A DNA stretch of 64,000 bases from Arthrobacter zhaoxinii (GCF_025244925.1 NZ_CP104275.1:124001-188000), one strand, 5' to 3'. Numbered from the stretch's first letter, positions 42,907-52,911 are shown. Made by a program: numbers and translations. Notes: a model not told the origin generated them from the sequence alone.

Positions 42907-43758
42907 ATGCCGCTTGTCCCCACCGGAGACCTCGTCGAACAGGCGCGGCTCGCAGGCCGTGCGGTCGCCGCATTTAACGTCATTACGCTCGAGCACGCCG
43001 AAGGCATCGCTCTGGGAGCGGAGCGTGCCGGGCTGCCGGTCATCCTGCAGCTGAGCGAGAACGCGGTGCGGTTCCACGGTTCCCCCCATGCCATCGCGGC
43101 GGCGAGCGCTGCCGTGGCCCGGAATTCCACGTCGGACATTTCGCTGCACCTGGACCACATCACGGACATGTCGCTTCTGCAGATGGCTCCGGAGCTGGAG
43201 GTCAGTTCCGTGATGTATGACGGCTCCGACTTCGGCTATGCCGAGAACGTCCGCCACACACGCGAGGCTGCCGACTGGGGGCGGACGCGGGGCATCTGGA
43301 TTGAGGCGGAACTGGGCAAGGTGGGGGGAAAGGACGGTGCGCATGCCCCCGGCGTCCGGACGGACCCCGAGGAAGCCCTGCAGTTCGTCGACGCCACGGG
43401 AGTAGCCGCCCTGGCGGTGGCCGTAGGTTCGAGCCACGCCATGACTTCCAAATCCGCGGCCCTGGACCATGCCCTGATCCGGGCGCTGAGCTCCACGCTC
43501 CCCGTACCCCTGGTCCTTCACGGCTCCTCGGGCGTGCCGGACGGAGAACTGACCCTGGCTGCCCAGGCAGGCATGGTCAAGATCAATGTCGGCACTGCGC
43601 TGAATATCGCCTATACCTCAGCCACCCGCCGGTTCCTGGACGAAAACCCCTCCATCGTCGATCCCCGGAAATACATCGCCCCTTCCCGCGACGCCGTGGC
43701 CGACACCGTGGAACGCACCCTGCAGATCCTTGCCGGCGCGGCTGCCATCACTCTCTAG
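42907..43758 (+). CDS. Class II ketose-bisphosphate aldolase (GatY/KbaY-FBA type)
   Basis: The 283-residue zinc enzyme cleaves ketose 1,6-bisphosphates to triose phosphates. Zinc and substrate features: SLHLDHITDM (first His pair), EAELGKVGGKDG, VGSSHAMTSK and LVLHGSSGVPD. It is shorter than the housekeeping Fba at 49270-50289 (339 residues) and groups with operon-encoded sugar aldolases by position. Followed by the second ptsI. Likely specific for the product of the divergent kinase. Confidence 0.92.
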   Translation: MPLVPTGDLVEQARLAGRAVAAFNVITLEHAEGIALGAERAGLPVILQLSENAVRFHGSPHAIAAASAAVARNSTSDISLHLDHITDMSLLQMAPELEVSSVMYDGSDFGYAENVRHTREAADWGRTRGIWIEAELGKVGGKDGAHAPGVRTDPEEALQFVDATGVAALAVAVGSSHAMTSKSAALDHALIRALSSTLPVPLVLHGSSGVPDGELTLAAQAGMVKINVGTALNIAYTSATRRFLDENPSIVDPRKYIAPSRDAVADTVERTLQILAGAAAITL

Positions 43759-43796
43759 ACCTCCGCCCGGCGTGGCACCTCACCAAAGGACATCCT

Positions 43797-45557
43797 GTGC
43801 TTGAAACCAGTTCGTACCCCACCGTCCCGGCCGACACTTCGCGGGAACCAGCCTATGCGGGCGTCGGCGTCGTCCCCGGGCGCATCCTTGGGCACGTCCG
43901 CAAGATGCCGCCAGCGGTGCAGGAACCGGCCGCCGACGGGCAGTCACCTGCCGGGGAAACCCTGGAATCGCAGGGGCAGCGCATCAAGGACGCAACGAAG
44001 GCCGTCCAGGCCCAACTCCGTGCCCGGGCCGCGGCTGCCAGCGGTGAAGCGAAGGAAATCCTGGAAGCAACCGCACTGATGGCCACCGATCCCATGCTGG
44101 TCAAATCGGCCATCAAGCTGCTTTCCCCCGCGGCTCAGGGAGGCGCCCGCACGCCTGAGCGTGCCGTCTGGGAAGCCGGCACCGGGGTTGCACTGACACT
44201 CGAAGCACTGGGTGGCTATATGGCTGAACGCGTCTCCGACATCCTGGACGTGCGCGCCCGGATCGTCTGTGAACTGCGCGGCCTGCCGGCCCCGGGGATA
44301 CCGCACTCGGAGGAGCCGTTCATCCTGGTCGCCGAGGATCTGGCGCCGGCCGATACCGCCACGCTGGACCCGGAGAAGGTCATCGCGCTGGTGACCTCGA
44401 GCGGCGGCCCCCAGTCGCACACCGCAATCCTGGCACGTGCCCTCGGCCTTCCGGCCGTCGTAGCGGCTTCCGGCGTCCACCACATTGCCGACGGCACGGA
44501 GATCTACGTCGACGGCGCTGCCGGTACGGTCACCATTGCTCCCGGTGAAGAACTCCGGACCGCGGCGGAAGCCTGGGCTGCCTCAGCCACGTCACTGGCG
44601 GTATTCAGTGGAAACAACACGATGGCCGACGGTTCCCATCTTCCGCTGCTGGCCAATGTGGGCACCGCTGCCGATGCCGTCCAGGCCGCTGCGGCGGGGG
44701 CGGAAGGGGTGGGCCTGCTCCGTACCGAATTCTGTTTCCTGAACCGGGACACCGAACCCACGGTCGAGGAACAGATAGACGCATACGGCGGAGTATTTGC
44801 CGCCTTCCCCGGCAGGAAAGTCGTGGTCCGCACGCTGGATGCGGGGGCGGACAAGCCGTTGCCGTTCCTGACCAACCTGGAGGAACCCAACCCCGCACTG
44901 GGCGTCCGCGGATACCGCACCCACTCGGCTTCACCGGGGGTTCTGGAGCGCCAGTTGCAGGCCATTGCCGCGGCCGCGGCGGTTCACAGCGCCGACGTCT
45001 GGGTGATGGCGCCCATGGTTTCAACGGCGGAAGAAGCGGCGGTCTTTGCGTCCCTCTGTGCCGCTGCCGGACTCCGGACGCCGGGCATCATGGTGGAGGT
45101 CCCGTCGGCTGCGCTGATGGCCTCGACGGTCCTGCGCGAGGTGGACTTTGCCTCCATCGGCACCAACGACCTCACCCAATACGCCATGGCGGCGGACCGG
45201 CAGCTTGGTCCCCTCGCTCTGCTTAACGATCCGTGGCAGCCGTCCGTGCTGCAGCTCGTCCGCCTCACCGTCGAAGGAGCGGCAGCGGCCAGCGGTGCCG
45301 CCGGAACACCTAAAAGCGTGGGTGTCTGCGGCGAGGCCGCCGCGGACCCCGCCCTCGCCGTCGTACTGGTCGGGCTGGGAGTCACCAGCCTTTCCATGAG
45401 CCCGAGGGCACTGGGACCCGTCGGCGCCGTTCTGGGCAGCGTGTCCATGGCCCAGGCGCGGGAACTGGCGGCAGCGGCGCTGGCGGCACCCAGTGCTGCG
45501 GCTGCCCGGGAGACGGTCCGTGCCGCCCTGCCGCGCCTGGCTGAGCTAGGTTTGTAA
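43797..45557 (+). CDS. ptsI: PTS Enzyme I, second copy
   Basis: The 586-residue paralogue of the enzyme at 2887-4590 has the same active parts: SGGPQSHTAILARALG, EGVGLLRTEFCFL, RTLDAGADKPLPFL, GTNDLTQYAMAADR, and GVCGEAAADP. It starts at GTG after AAAGGA, or possibly at a later codon. About 19 extra residues occur at the N-terminus. It is followed after 28 bases by the second HPr gene. Two EIs in one short stretch of chromosome are unusual. Confidence 0.95.
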   Translation: MLETSSYPTVPADTSREPAYAGVGVVPGRILGHVRKMPPAVQEPAADGQSPAGETLESQGQRIKDATKAVQAQLRARAAAASGEAKEILEATALMATDPMLVKSAIKLLSPAAQGGARTPERAVWEAGTGVALTLEALGGYMAERVSDILDVRARIVCELRGLPAPGIPHSEEPFILVAEDLAPADTATLDPEKVIALVTSSGGPQSHTAILARALGLPAVVAASGVHHIADGTEIYVDGAAGTVTIAPGEELRTAAEAWAASATSLAVFSGNNTMADGSHLPLLANVGTAADAVQAAAAGAEGVGLLRTEFCFLNRDTEPTVEEQIDAYGGVFAAFPGRKVVVRTLDAGADKPLPFLTNLEEPNPALGVRGYRTHSASPGVLERQLQAIAAAAAVHSADVWVMAPMVSTAEEAAVFASLCAAAGLRTPGIMVEVPSAALMASTVLREVDFASIGTNDLTQYAMAADRQLGPLALLNDPWQPSVLQLVRLTVEGAAAASGAAGTPKSVGVCGEAAADPALAVVLVGLGVTSLSMSPRALGPVGAVLGSVSMAQARELAAAALAAPSAAAARETVRAALPRLAELGL

Positions 45558-45585
45558 ATTCAGCTTTATCGATTCAAGGAGAACC

Positions 45586-45864
45586 ATGTCTGAACGTATT
45601 GTCACCGTTGCCAGCCGCGCAGGCCTGCACGCCCGCCCGGCAGCCATTTTCACCGAGGCAGCGCAGAACACCGGAATTGAGGTCACGGTGGGGCGGCAGG
45701 GCGAGCCGGCGGAGGAGGCCATGGACGCGTCGAGCATCCTGTCCCTCATGGCCTTGGGCGCAGCTCACGGCGAGGTGCTCGTGCTGCGCGCCGAGGGCGT
45801 AGGCGCCGACGAAGCCCTGGACCTCCTGGCCAAGATCGTCGAAACCGATCACGACGCCGGATAG
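45586..45864 (+). CDS. ptsH: Phosphocarrier protein HPr, second copy
   Basis: 92 residues, the same length as the first copy. His 15 lies in AGLHARPAAIF. DASSILSLMALG takes the place of DASSMLSLMSLG. AAGGAG precedes the ATG. It closes the aldolase-ptsI-ptsH run. HPr proteins are normally shared by all PTS permeases; having two paired with two EIs may allow locus-specific supply, which is inference. Confidence 0.95.
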   Translation: MSERIVTVASRAGLHARPAAIFTEAAQNTGIEVTVGRQGEPAEEAMDASSILSLMALGAAHGEVLVLRAEGVGADEALDLLAKIVETDHDAG

Positions 45865-45917
45865 CCGCACCGGCGTCGCAAACAGTCCCAAAGACCTGCC
45901 CGCCACGGGTCCGTCGC

Positions 45918-45929
45918 TAGGATTGAGCC
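45918..45929 (+). promoter_or_regulatory. -10 box for a leaderless transcript (pyrE)
   Basis: TAGGAT (45918-45923) ends six bases before the ATG at 45930; no ribosome binding site. Confidence 0.55.
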
Positions 45930-46499
45930 ATGACATCGCCCGCGATTGCCCCGTCCCGCGCCCGGCTGCTCGAACTGATCATGGAACTGGCGGTGGTGCG
46001 CGGGAAGGTGGTGCTTTCCTCCGGCGCCGAGGCGGACTATTACATTGACCTGCGCCGCGTCACGCTCCAGCACGAAGCGTCGGTGCTGGTCGGCGACGTG
46101 ATGCTGGACCTGCTGGACGGTGCGGGCATTGAGTTCACCAACGCGGGCGGACTGACCATGGGTGCGGACCCGGTGGGCACTGCCGTGATGCATGCGGCCA
46201 CCCGCACCGGCCGCGCCGTGGACGCCTTTGTGGTGCGCAAGGCGCAGAAATCCTACGGCATGGGCCGGCAGGTGGAAGGTCCCGACGTCGCCGGGCGCAA
46301 CGTAGTGGTTCTGGAAGACACCTCCACCACCGGCGGATCGGCGCTGGACGCCGTCGAGGGTGTGCGCCAAGCGGGAGGCAACGTGGTGGCCGTGGCAGTG
46401 ATTGTGGACCGGGACACCGGCGCCAAGGAGCGGATCGAGGCCGAGGCATCCGTTCCCTACCTGTTCGCGTTTGGCAAGGATGAACTCGGCCTCGAATAG
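45930..46499 (+). CDS. pyrE: Orotate phosphoribosyltransferase
   Basis: PyrE joins orotate and PRPP to form orotidine 5'-phosphate in pyrimidine synthesis. The 189-residue protein has the type I phosphoribosyltransferase signature VVVLEDTSTTGGSALDAVE, the catalytic loop KAQKSYGMGRQVEG, and VLSSGAEADYYIDLR near the N-terminus. It stands outside a pyr operon. Its end overlaps the start of the hydrolase gene by 20 bases. Confidence 0.93.
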   Translation: MTSPAIAPSRARLLELIMELAVVRGKVVLSSGAEADYYIDLRRVTLQHEASVLVGDVMLDLLDGAGIEFTNAGGLTMGADPVGTAVMHAATRTGRAVDAFVVRKAQKSYGMGRQVEGPDVAGRNVVVLEDTSTTGGSALDAVEGVRQAGGNVVAVAVIVDRDTGAKERIEAEASVPYLFAFGKDELGLE

Positions 46500-47535
46500 C
46501 CGTAGCTACGGCGGCACCGGCCCGGCGGGACCGGAAGCACCTGATCCGCGGGAACTCCTTCGGACCGTGTCAGACCTGCGCCGGGTATCCCGGCGCCGCT
46601 TCCTGGCCGGCTCACTCGCAGGAATCGTGCTCAGCACCGACCTGGTGGCAACCGACCGGATCCAGCGCTACCGGGAGGAGCTGGAGGTCCTCCAAGTGCC
46701 GGACGACGACGCCGACCGCCGGTTCCCGCATGCCATGTGGTTCCTGTTCCCCGGCTACAAAACCAGCTGGGAGGAAACCCGCTGGCTGCTGCGCTCCCTG
46801 CGCCCGGCACTGGCCACGCGGGGGCGGCTGGCCGGAATCGGATATTCGAACCGAGGCCTGAACGTTCCGGAAATTCTCGATGCGGTGCACGCAGCCATCC
46901 GGGAACACTCCCTGAAGCGCGTCTACTTTTACGGGCACAGCTTCGGCGGGATGCTGGCGGTACAGGTGGCCGCCGGACTGGCCAGCCGGGGCGTCGTCGT
47001 CGACCTGATCGTCCTGGACTCCAGCCCGTCCGGACGGAAGGCTGTACGCGACCAGGCCATGTTCAAGGGTGCGGTGTTCCTGTTCGACAACGGCTACCGG
47101 ATCACCACCGGGCTGCGCGGCGGCTACGAACTGGGCGAACGCGTGCTGCACAAGAACGAACGGTCCTGGCGGACGGTCGCGGAACAGACCTTGGAACAGC
47201 TGTCCCCGCTGGCCCCGTCCAGCCGGCTCATCCAGTCCCAGGCGTCCTACATCTACCACTTCACGGCACCGCGCTTTTCGGGAACGCTGGGCCGGACGAA
47301 GATGGCGTTCATCGGGAACCCGGCGGACACAACGGTGGACTATGCCACCGCCCGGGCCGGCTGGGAAGCGGCGTTCGGGGACATCCTGCTCACCAGTTCC
47401 CTGGTCACCGAGGGCGCCCTTCCGGCCCACGCCAGCCCGCAGTGGAACCCGGCCGTCTATGAGGACGCGGTGCTGGAGGTGCTGCGGCTCTTCGACCCGC
47501 CCGGATCCGCAGGCGGTCTCCGGCCGGAGGAATGA
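46480..47535 (+). CDS. Tat-signal alpha/beta hydrolase-like protein
   Basis: The 351-residue protein from the ATG within the pyrE tail has a twin-arginine-type leader, RRVSRRRFLAGSLAGIV (about 36-52). The hydrolase body holds LFPGYKTSWEETRWL, the nucleophile elbow FYGHSFGGMLAVQVAAGLA with Ser, and a later His candidate in the C-terminal third. It resembles PGAP1/lipase-like exported hydrolases; substrate unknown. GTG at 46567 would shorten it by 29 codons but keep the leader. An overlapping start with AAGGA touching it is poor. Confidence 0.8.
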   Translation: MNSASNSRSYGGTGPAGPEAPDPRELLRTVSDLRRVSRRRFLAGSLAGIVLSTDLVATDRIQRYREELEVLQVPDDDADRRFPHAMWFLFPGYKTSWEETRWLLRSLRPALATRGRLAGIGYSNRGLNVPEILDAVHAAIREHSLKRVYFYGHSFGGMLAVQVAAGLASRGVVVDLIVLDSSPSGRKAVRDQAMFKGAVFLFDNGYRITTGLRGGYELGERVLHKNERSWRTVAEQTLEQLSPLAPSSRLIQSQASYIYHFTAPRFSGTLGRTKMAFIGNPADTTVDYATARAGWEAAFGDILLTSSLVTEGALPAHASPQWNPAVYEDAVLEVLRLFDPPGSAGGLRPEE

Positions 47536-47562
47536 CCCTCCCGGCCGGAGCCCCGCACGGCA

Positions 47563-48354
47563 TCAGATGGTGTTGATCAGGTCCGCCACCGAGTTCATGA
47601 TCTGCGTGGGCCGGAAGGGATACCGGTTGATGTCCTCCCGCTGGGTGATCCCGCTGAGGACCAGCACGGTATGCAGTCCTGCCTCGATGCCGGCCACGAT
47701 GTCGGTGTCCATCCGGTCACCGATCATGGCGGTGGTTTCCGAGTGGGCGTCGATCTTGCGCATGGCGGAGCGGAACATCATCGGGTTCGGCTTGCCCACG
47801 ATATAGGGCTCCATCTTGGTGGCCGCGGTGATCAGTGCCGCAATGGCGCCGGTGGCCGGGAGCGGGCCCTCCTGCGAGGGACCCGTGACGTCCGGGTTGG
47901 TGGCGATGAAGCGGGCGCCGTCCAGGATCAGGCGGATGGCCTTGGTGATGGTGCCGAAGGAATAGGTGCGGGTTTCGCCCAGCACCACGTAGTCCGGCGT
48001 GGTGTCGGTGAGGATCATGCCGGCCTCGTGCAGCGCCGTCGTCAGGCCGGCCTCGCCCACGACGAAGCAGCGGCCGGGGGTGCCGGAGTTCCTTACCTGT
48101 TCCTTGAGGAACTCGGCCGTGGCCAGCGCGGAGGTCCACAGGTTTTCCTCCGGCACTTCCAGTCCCGAGGCGCGCAGCCGCGCGGCCAGGTCCCGCGGGG
48201 TGTAAATGGAGTTGTTGGTCAGCACCAGGAAGCGCTTGGACGTGGACACCCAGCGGTCAATAAGCTCCGCTGCACCGGGGATGGGATGGTTCTCGTGGAC
48301 CAGCACCCCGTCCATGTCCGTCAGCCAGCATTCAATGTTTTCGTTTTCGCCCAC
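47563..48354 (-). CDS. HAD-IIA family hydrolase (NagD-like)
   Basis: The 263-residue phosphatase has motif I WLTDMDGVLVHENHPIPGA, motif II LTNNSIYTPRDLAARL, and motif III/IV VGKPNPMMFRSAM with MIGDRMDTDIVAGIEAGL. NagD-like enzymes act on nucleotide monophosphates, sugar phosphates or phosphoglycolate. It begins at GTG. It is transcribed alone, convergent with the hydrolase gene. Confidence 0.93.
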   Translation of the reverse strand: MGENENIECWLTDMDGVLVHENHPIPGAAELIDRWVSTSKRFLVLTNNSIYTPRDLAARLRASGLEVPEENLWTSALATAEFLKEQVRNSGTPGRCFVVGEAGLTTALHEAGMILTDTTPDYVVLGETRTYSFGTITKAIRLILDGARFIATNPDVTGPSQEGPLPATGAIAALITAATKMEPYIVGKPNPMMFRSAMRKIDAHSETTAMIGDRMDTDIVAGIEAGLHTVLVLSGITQREDINRYPFRPTQIMNSVADLINTI

Positions 48355-48459
48355 GGTCTCTCATCTCTCGCGTACTTTGCTGCCCTGACGGTCGGTGCCC
48401 CGCCGCGGCCCGGACCCGGGCCGGAGAGGCCCGAAGCGGGCGCTGCCAGTCTTTCACCT

Positions 48460-48471
48460 TAGGCTGGAAGG
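48460..48471 (+). promoter_or_regulatory. -10 box for a leaderless transcript (RNA methyltransferase)
   Basis: TAGGCT (48460-48465) and GGAAGG are followed at once by GTG at 48472. Confidence 0.55.
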
Positions 48472-49143
48472 GTGATAGACAGCCCCTCAGAACTCAGTGA
48501 TGACACCGCCGATGAAACCACCGCCCCGACGCACCAGGTAGGCGTGGGCCCCTGGGAGGGGCCGCTGCCGGAAGGGGATCACTGGGACCCGGAACTGCTG
48601 GCCAACGGCGATGCCCGCAACGTAGTGGATGAGTACCGGTACTGGAAGCATGACGCGATTGTGGCGGACCTGGACACCCGCCGGCATCCGTTCCACGTGG
48701 CCATCGAGAACTGGCAGCACGATTTCAACATCGGCACCGTGGTGCGCACCGCCAATGCCTTCATGGCGAAGGAAGTGCACATTATCGGACGACGCCGGTG
48801 GAACCGCCGCGGCGCCATGGTCACCGACCGCTACCAGCACGTACGCCACCACCCCACGGTGGAGGACTTCGTTCAGTGGGCGCGCGGCGAGGGGCTGCGC
48901 ATCATCGGGATCGACAACTTCCCGGACTCGGTGCCGCTGGAAACCTACGAGCTGCCGGAAAACTGCGTGCTGGTCTTCGGGCAGGAGGGCCCCGGCCTGA
49001 GCCCGGAGGTCCACGCAGCCGCGGACGCCACCCTGTCCATTGCCCAGTTCGGTTCCACCCGGTCCATCAATGCCGGTTCCGCTGCGGCCATTGCGATGCA
49101 CGGCTGGATCCGCCGGCACGTGTTCGGCCAGAAGGTGACCTGA
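48472..49143 (+). CDS. TrmH/SpoU-family RNA methyltransferase
   Basis: The 223-residue SPOUT enzyme methylates ribose or base in tRNA or rRNA. Motif 1 NIGTVVRTANAFMAKEVHI, motif 2 VLVFGQEGPGLSPE, and motif 3 TRSINAGSAAAIAMHGWIR form the trefoil-knot SAM site. An acidic N-terminal tail (1-45) precedes. GTG start in a leaderless layout. Target nucleotide is undetermined. Confidence 0.92.
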   Translation: MIDSPSELSDDTADETTAPTHQVGVGPWEGPLPEGDHWDPELLANGDARNVVDEYRYWKHDAIVADLDTRRHPFHVAIENWQHDFNIGTVVRTANAFMAKEVHIIGRRRWNRRGAMVTDRYQHVRHHPTVEDFVQWARGEGLRIIGIDNFPDSVPLETYELPENCVLVFGQEGPGLSPEVHAAADATLSIAQFGSTRSINAGSAAAIAMHGWIRRHVFGQKVT

Positions 49144-49269
49144 AAAGCGGCTGCCGGAAGACGCCGTCGTAATCCAGCGGAACCACCTGATGCGGCAGGG
49201 ACACTTGTGGCTAGGATGTAAGGAGCCAACGAGGGCTGAAGGCCCTGCCGTAACGACCTTGGAGTCAGC

Positions 49270-50288
<1,019 letters not shown>

Positions 50289-50289
<1 letters not shown>

Positions 50290-50711
50290 TGTCAGACGAA
50301 TTCCGCAAGAACCTCCTCGGCCCCGACGCCACCTACCTGCCTGAGGAGACCGACGTCGTCGCCCGCCTGGAGGCAGGCGACGAACCGGTGGATCTCGCCG
50401 CGCAGTTCCCCACCTCCTCGCAGGTGTGGGCGGCGCTCGCGGACGAAGCGTTCGAGGAGGGCCGGAACGTCGAGTCCTACGCCTACGCCCGGGTGGGCTA
50501 CCACCGCGGACTGGATTCCCTGCGCCGTGCCGGCTGGCGCGGCATCGGCCCCATCCCGTGGTCGCACGTGCCCAACCGCGGCTTCCTGCGCTCGCTGTAC
50601 GCCCTCGGCCGGGCCGCAGCGGCCATCGGCGAGACCGAGGAAGTGGACCGGATCCGCAAGTTCCTCGACGATTCCGATCCCCAGGCCAAGGCAGCCATCG
50701 AAGCTCTGTAG
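50289..50711 (+). CDS. DUF3151 family protein
   Basis: The 140-residue actinobacterial protein matches DUF3151: FRKNLLGPDATYLPEE at the start, QFPTSSQVWAALADEAFEEG, VESYAYARVGYHRGLDSLRRAGWRGIGPIPW (in neighbouring parts), and NRGFLRSLYALGRAA. Helical, cytosolic, function unknown. It is regularly found right behind fba, as here with a one-base overlap (TAATG). Confidence 0.92.
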
Positions 50712-50732
50712 GGTCGAAGGCTTACTGACCAC

Positions 50733-50772
50733 GACGGCGGTCCCCGGTTTTCCGGGGGCCGCCGTTGTCTTT
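50733..50772 (+). terminator. Terminator after the fba-DUF3151 unit
   Basis: ACGGCGGTCCCCGG pairs with CCGGGGGCCGCCGT around TTTT, followed by TGTCTTTT. Confidence 0.85.
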
Positions 50773-50880
50773 TGGCTACTGGAGTCCTTTTCGCTCCTTC
50801 GGGCCGTCCGGGGGGACCACACCTCCCCTGGCAGTCCGCCGGCGCCTACGCTGGAAAGCCGGTTGGAAGGTGGACAGTGC

Positions 50881-51504
50881 ATGGAAAAGTTCGACCTGAA
50901 ACGGTCCTATCCGGAACTGTATTCACCCCGCGGCGGCGACTTCACCCTGGTGGATGTGCCGATCATGCATTACCTCGCTGTCGACGGGCACGGTGACCCG
51001 AACACTTCTGCCGAATACGGCCAGGCTCTCGAGTGCCTGTATCCGGTCGCGTATTCCGTGAAGTTTGCCTCCAAGCGCGAACTGGATGCGGACTTCACGG
51101 TTGGCCCCCTGGAAGGCTTATGGCGGGCCGAGGACCCGGACGCGTTTATCCGCGGCGACAAAAGCAGCTGGGACTGGACCCTGCTCATTGCCCAGCCGGA
51201 ATGGATCACCACGGACATGGTGGACGCGGCCGTGGCCTCGGTGGCGGCAAAGAAGGAGCTTCCCGGCGTGGAACGGGTGCGGCTGCAGACACTCACGGAG
51301 GGTCTTGCGGCGCAGATCCTCTTTGTGGGCCCCTACGACGACGAGGGTCCGGTCCTGGCCCGCCTGCACTCCACGTGGATGCCTGAGCGGCGGCTGACCT
51401 TCAACGGCGACCATCATGAGGTGTACCTCAGCGACCCGCGGCGGACGGCTCCGGAGAAACTGCGGACGGTGCTGCGGCAGCCGGTCCGCCCCGAAACGAG
51501 TTAA
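50881..51504 (+). CDS. GyrI-like small-molecule-binding domain protein
   Basis: The 207-residue protein resembles the stand-alone GyrI-like group: it opens MEKFDLKRSYPELYSPRGGDFTLVDVP over two elements, with YLAVDGHGDPNTSAEYGQALECLYPVAY and the end WMPERRLTFNGDHHEVYLSDPRR. Members bind small hydrophobic molecules and lack a DNA-binding domain. TACGCT lies at 50845-50850 with GGAAGGTGG nearer the ATG, so here a leader with a ribosome binding site is present. Confidence 0.88.
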   Translation: MEKFDLKRSYPELYSPRGGDFTLVDVPIMHYLAVDGHGDPNTSAEYGQALECLYPVAYSVKFASKRELDADFTVGPLEGLWRAEDPDAFIRGDKSSWDWTLLIAQPEWITTDMVDAAVASVAAKKELPGVERVRLQTLTEGLAAQILFVGPYDDEGPVLARLHSTWMPERRLTFNGDHHEVYLSDPRRTAPEKLRTVLRQPVRPETS

Positions 51505-51540
51505 ACGTCATCCCGTGTGCGCAGGGGAAGACCTCGTGAT

Positions 51541-52257
51541 TTACGGCCCGCCGTCCGGAACGAGCTCGGCGTAGACCACGTAATTGTCATCAAAGTGCCC
51601 GGTCTTCGGGTCGTAGCCGTCGCAGGTAATCAGGCGCAGTTCCGGGCCGGCGGTATTTCCGTACACCTTCTGGGTGGGAAATTCGTCCTTGGGATACTGC
51701 TCGCCTCGCAGCACCGCAAAGACCGCTGTGCTGCCGTCCTTCCGGTCAACTTCGATCCGGTCGCCGGGGGAGAGGCGGCGCAGGTCGGCAAAGATCCCCG
51801 GGCCGCCGCCTTCGGCATTCACATGGCCCAGCAGCACGGCAGGACCCGTCTCGCCCGGGGTCGGCGAGTGCTCATACCAGCCGGCCGGCGACCCCGGAGC
51901 ACCGGACGGAACCGTCAAGGCCCCCTGCTCGTCCAGACCCAGCCGGATCAGCTTCGATTGCGCCCCTATGGAGGGGATATGTAAGGTCTCCGGCACGGAT
52001 TCCGGCATTCCCGTGGGCTGGTCGTTCGGTGCCGCGGAACCCGCGGCCGGCAGCGAGGACGACGGCGACGGGGCGGGTACCGGCGCGGCGGTTTCGGGGC
52101 TGGTTAGTGCAGCGGAATCCGGAACCGAGACGGAGGGGACAGGGGCCGGGGTCAGCGTTGTTGCTGCCGGCCCAATGCTGCCGCCGGCGAGCAGGAGAAA
52201 TGCGGCCGCCGCAGCCGCACCGAGGCGTCTGCGGCGGCCGCCGGGAGTGTTCCTCAT
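51541..52257 (-). CDS. Class F sortase
   Basis: The 238-residue membrane-anchored cysteine transpeptidase has a hydrophobic N-terminal anchor (about 10-32), a Pro/Ser/Ala-rich stalk to about residue 85, and the sortase beta-barrel. Catalytic His is 145 (VLLGHVN) and Cys is 212 (LITCDG). The strand after Cys reads TGHFDDNYVVYA, typical of class F/E-like sequences. It is encoded 24 bases after a probable cell-wall substrate. Actinobacterial class F enzymes anchor proteins to peptidoglycan. Confidence 0.9.
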   Translation of the reverse strand: MRNTPGGRRRRLGAAAAAAFLLLAGGSIGPAATTLTPAPVPSVSVPDSAALTSPETAAPVPAPSPSSSLPAAGSAAPNDQPTGMPESVPETLHIPSIGAQSKLIRLGLDEQGALTVPSGAPGSPAGWYEHSPTPGETGPAVLLGHVNAEGGGPGIFADLRRLSPGDRIEVDRKDGSTAVFAVLRGEQYPKDEFPTQKVYGNTAGPELRLITCDGYDPKTGHFDDNYVVYAELVPDGGP

Positions 52258-52281
52258 ATCAATGCGTCCAGCAGGTTCCGC

Positions 52282-52752
52282 TTATTCCTGGCTCGCGAGG
52301 CGTCGCCGCACCACGAACGTTCCGCCGGCTGCGGCTGCCAGCACCAGACCGCCGCCGAGGGCCAGGACTCCGGCATTGGATTCCTCCGGCTCCTGGGTGA
52401 TGCCCGTGTTGGCTCCGCCGGACGGCATCTGGCCCACCTGGGGTTCAACCCAGTTTCCGTTTCCGTCCCAGTGCCCACCTGCCACAGGCATCGGGGTCAG
52501 CGGCTTCGTGGGATCATCACAGCCCCATCCGTCACCGTCATTGTCCAAATGAGTACCGTACCGGGGATGGCCCCTAGGAATGTTGTAGACATTTTCTGCT
52601 GCCGCAGCGGAACAATTGGCGTACGGGTAGACCGGTGGCTCGTGGTGACCGCCGCCACCCCCGCCCGGTCCTGATGCCAGAGCCGGCGTCGCCGCGAAGA
52701 GTCCGAAACCAGTGATGGCCGTCAGAGTGAGGCCGGCTGTTGTCTTCTTCAT
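52282..52752 (-). CDS. Excalibur-domain cell-surface protein, probable sortase F substrate
   Basis: The 156-residue product begins with a signal peptide (MKKTTAGLTLTAITGFGLFA, cleaved near ALASG). A Gly/His/Pro-rich piece follows, then the excalibur calcium-binding domain (YANCSAAAAENVYNI, RYGTHLDNDGDGWGCDD; DNDGDG ligands and two Cys). The end has QMPSGGANTG, an acidic spacer, a membrane helix and VVRRRLASQE, the layout of a cell-wall sorting signal but with a non-LPXTG motif. ATG is chosen for the leader; a longer frame upstream is unsupported. Confidence 0.85.
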   Translation of the reverse strand: MKKTTAGLTLTAITGFGLFAATPALASGPGGGGGGHHEPPVYPYANCSAAAAENVYNIPRGHPRYGTHLDNDGDGWGCDDPTKPLTPMPVAGGHWDGNGNWVEPQVGQMPSGGANTGITQEPEESNAGVLALGGGLVLAAAAGGTFVVRRRLASQE

Positions 52753-52911
52753 GTGATTCCCTGCTTCCTGAGTAAAGGAGGGCATCCGGGTGTTGGATGA
52801 CTCTGAAAGCGTAGGGATCCAGGTAATCGGTGCGCTCCCCCTCAGTACGAAATTGGGTCCGGGAGCACCGAAATAGTTCAGCAAGGCAAAGGTTGCCCCG
52901 GCGCAACGGCT

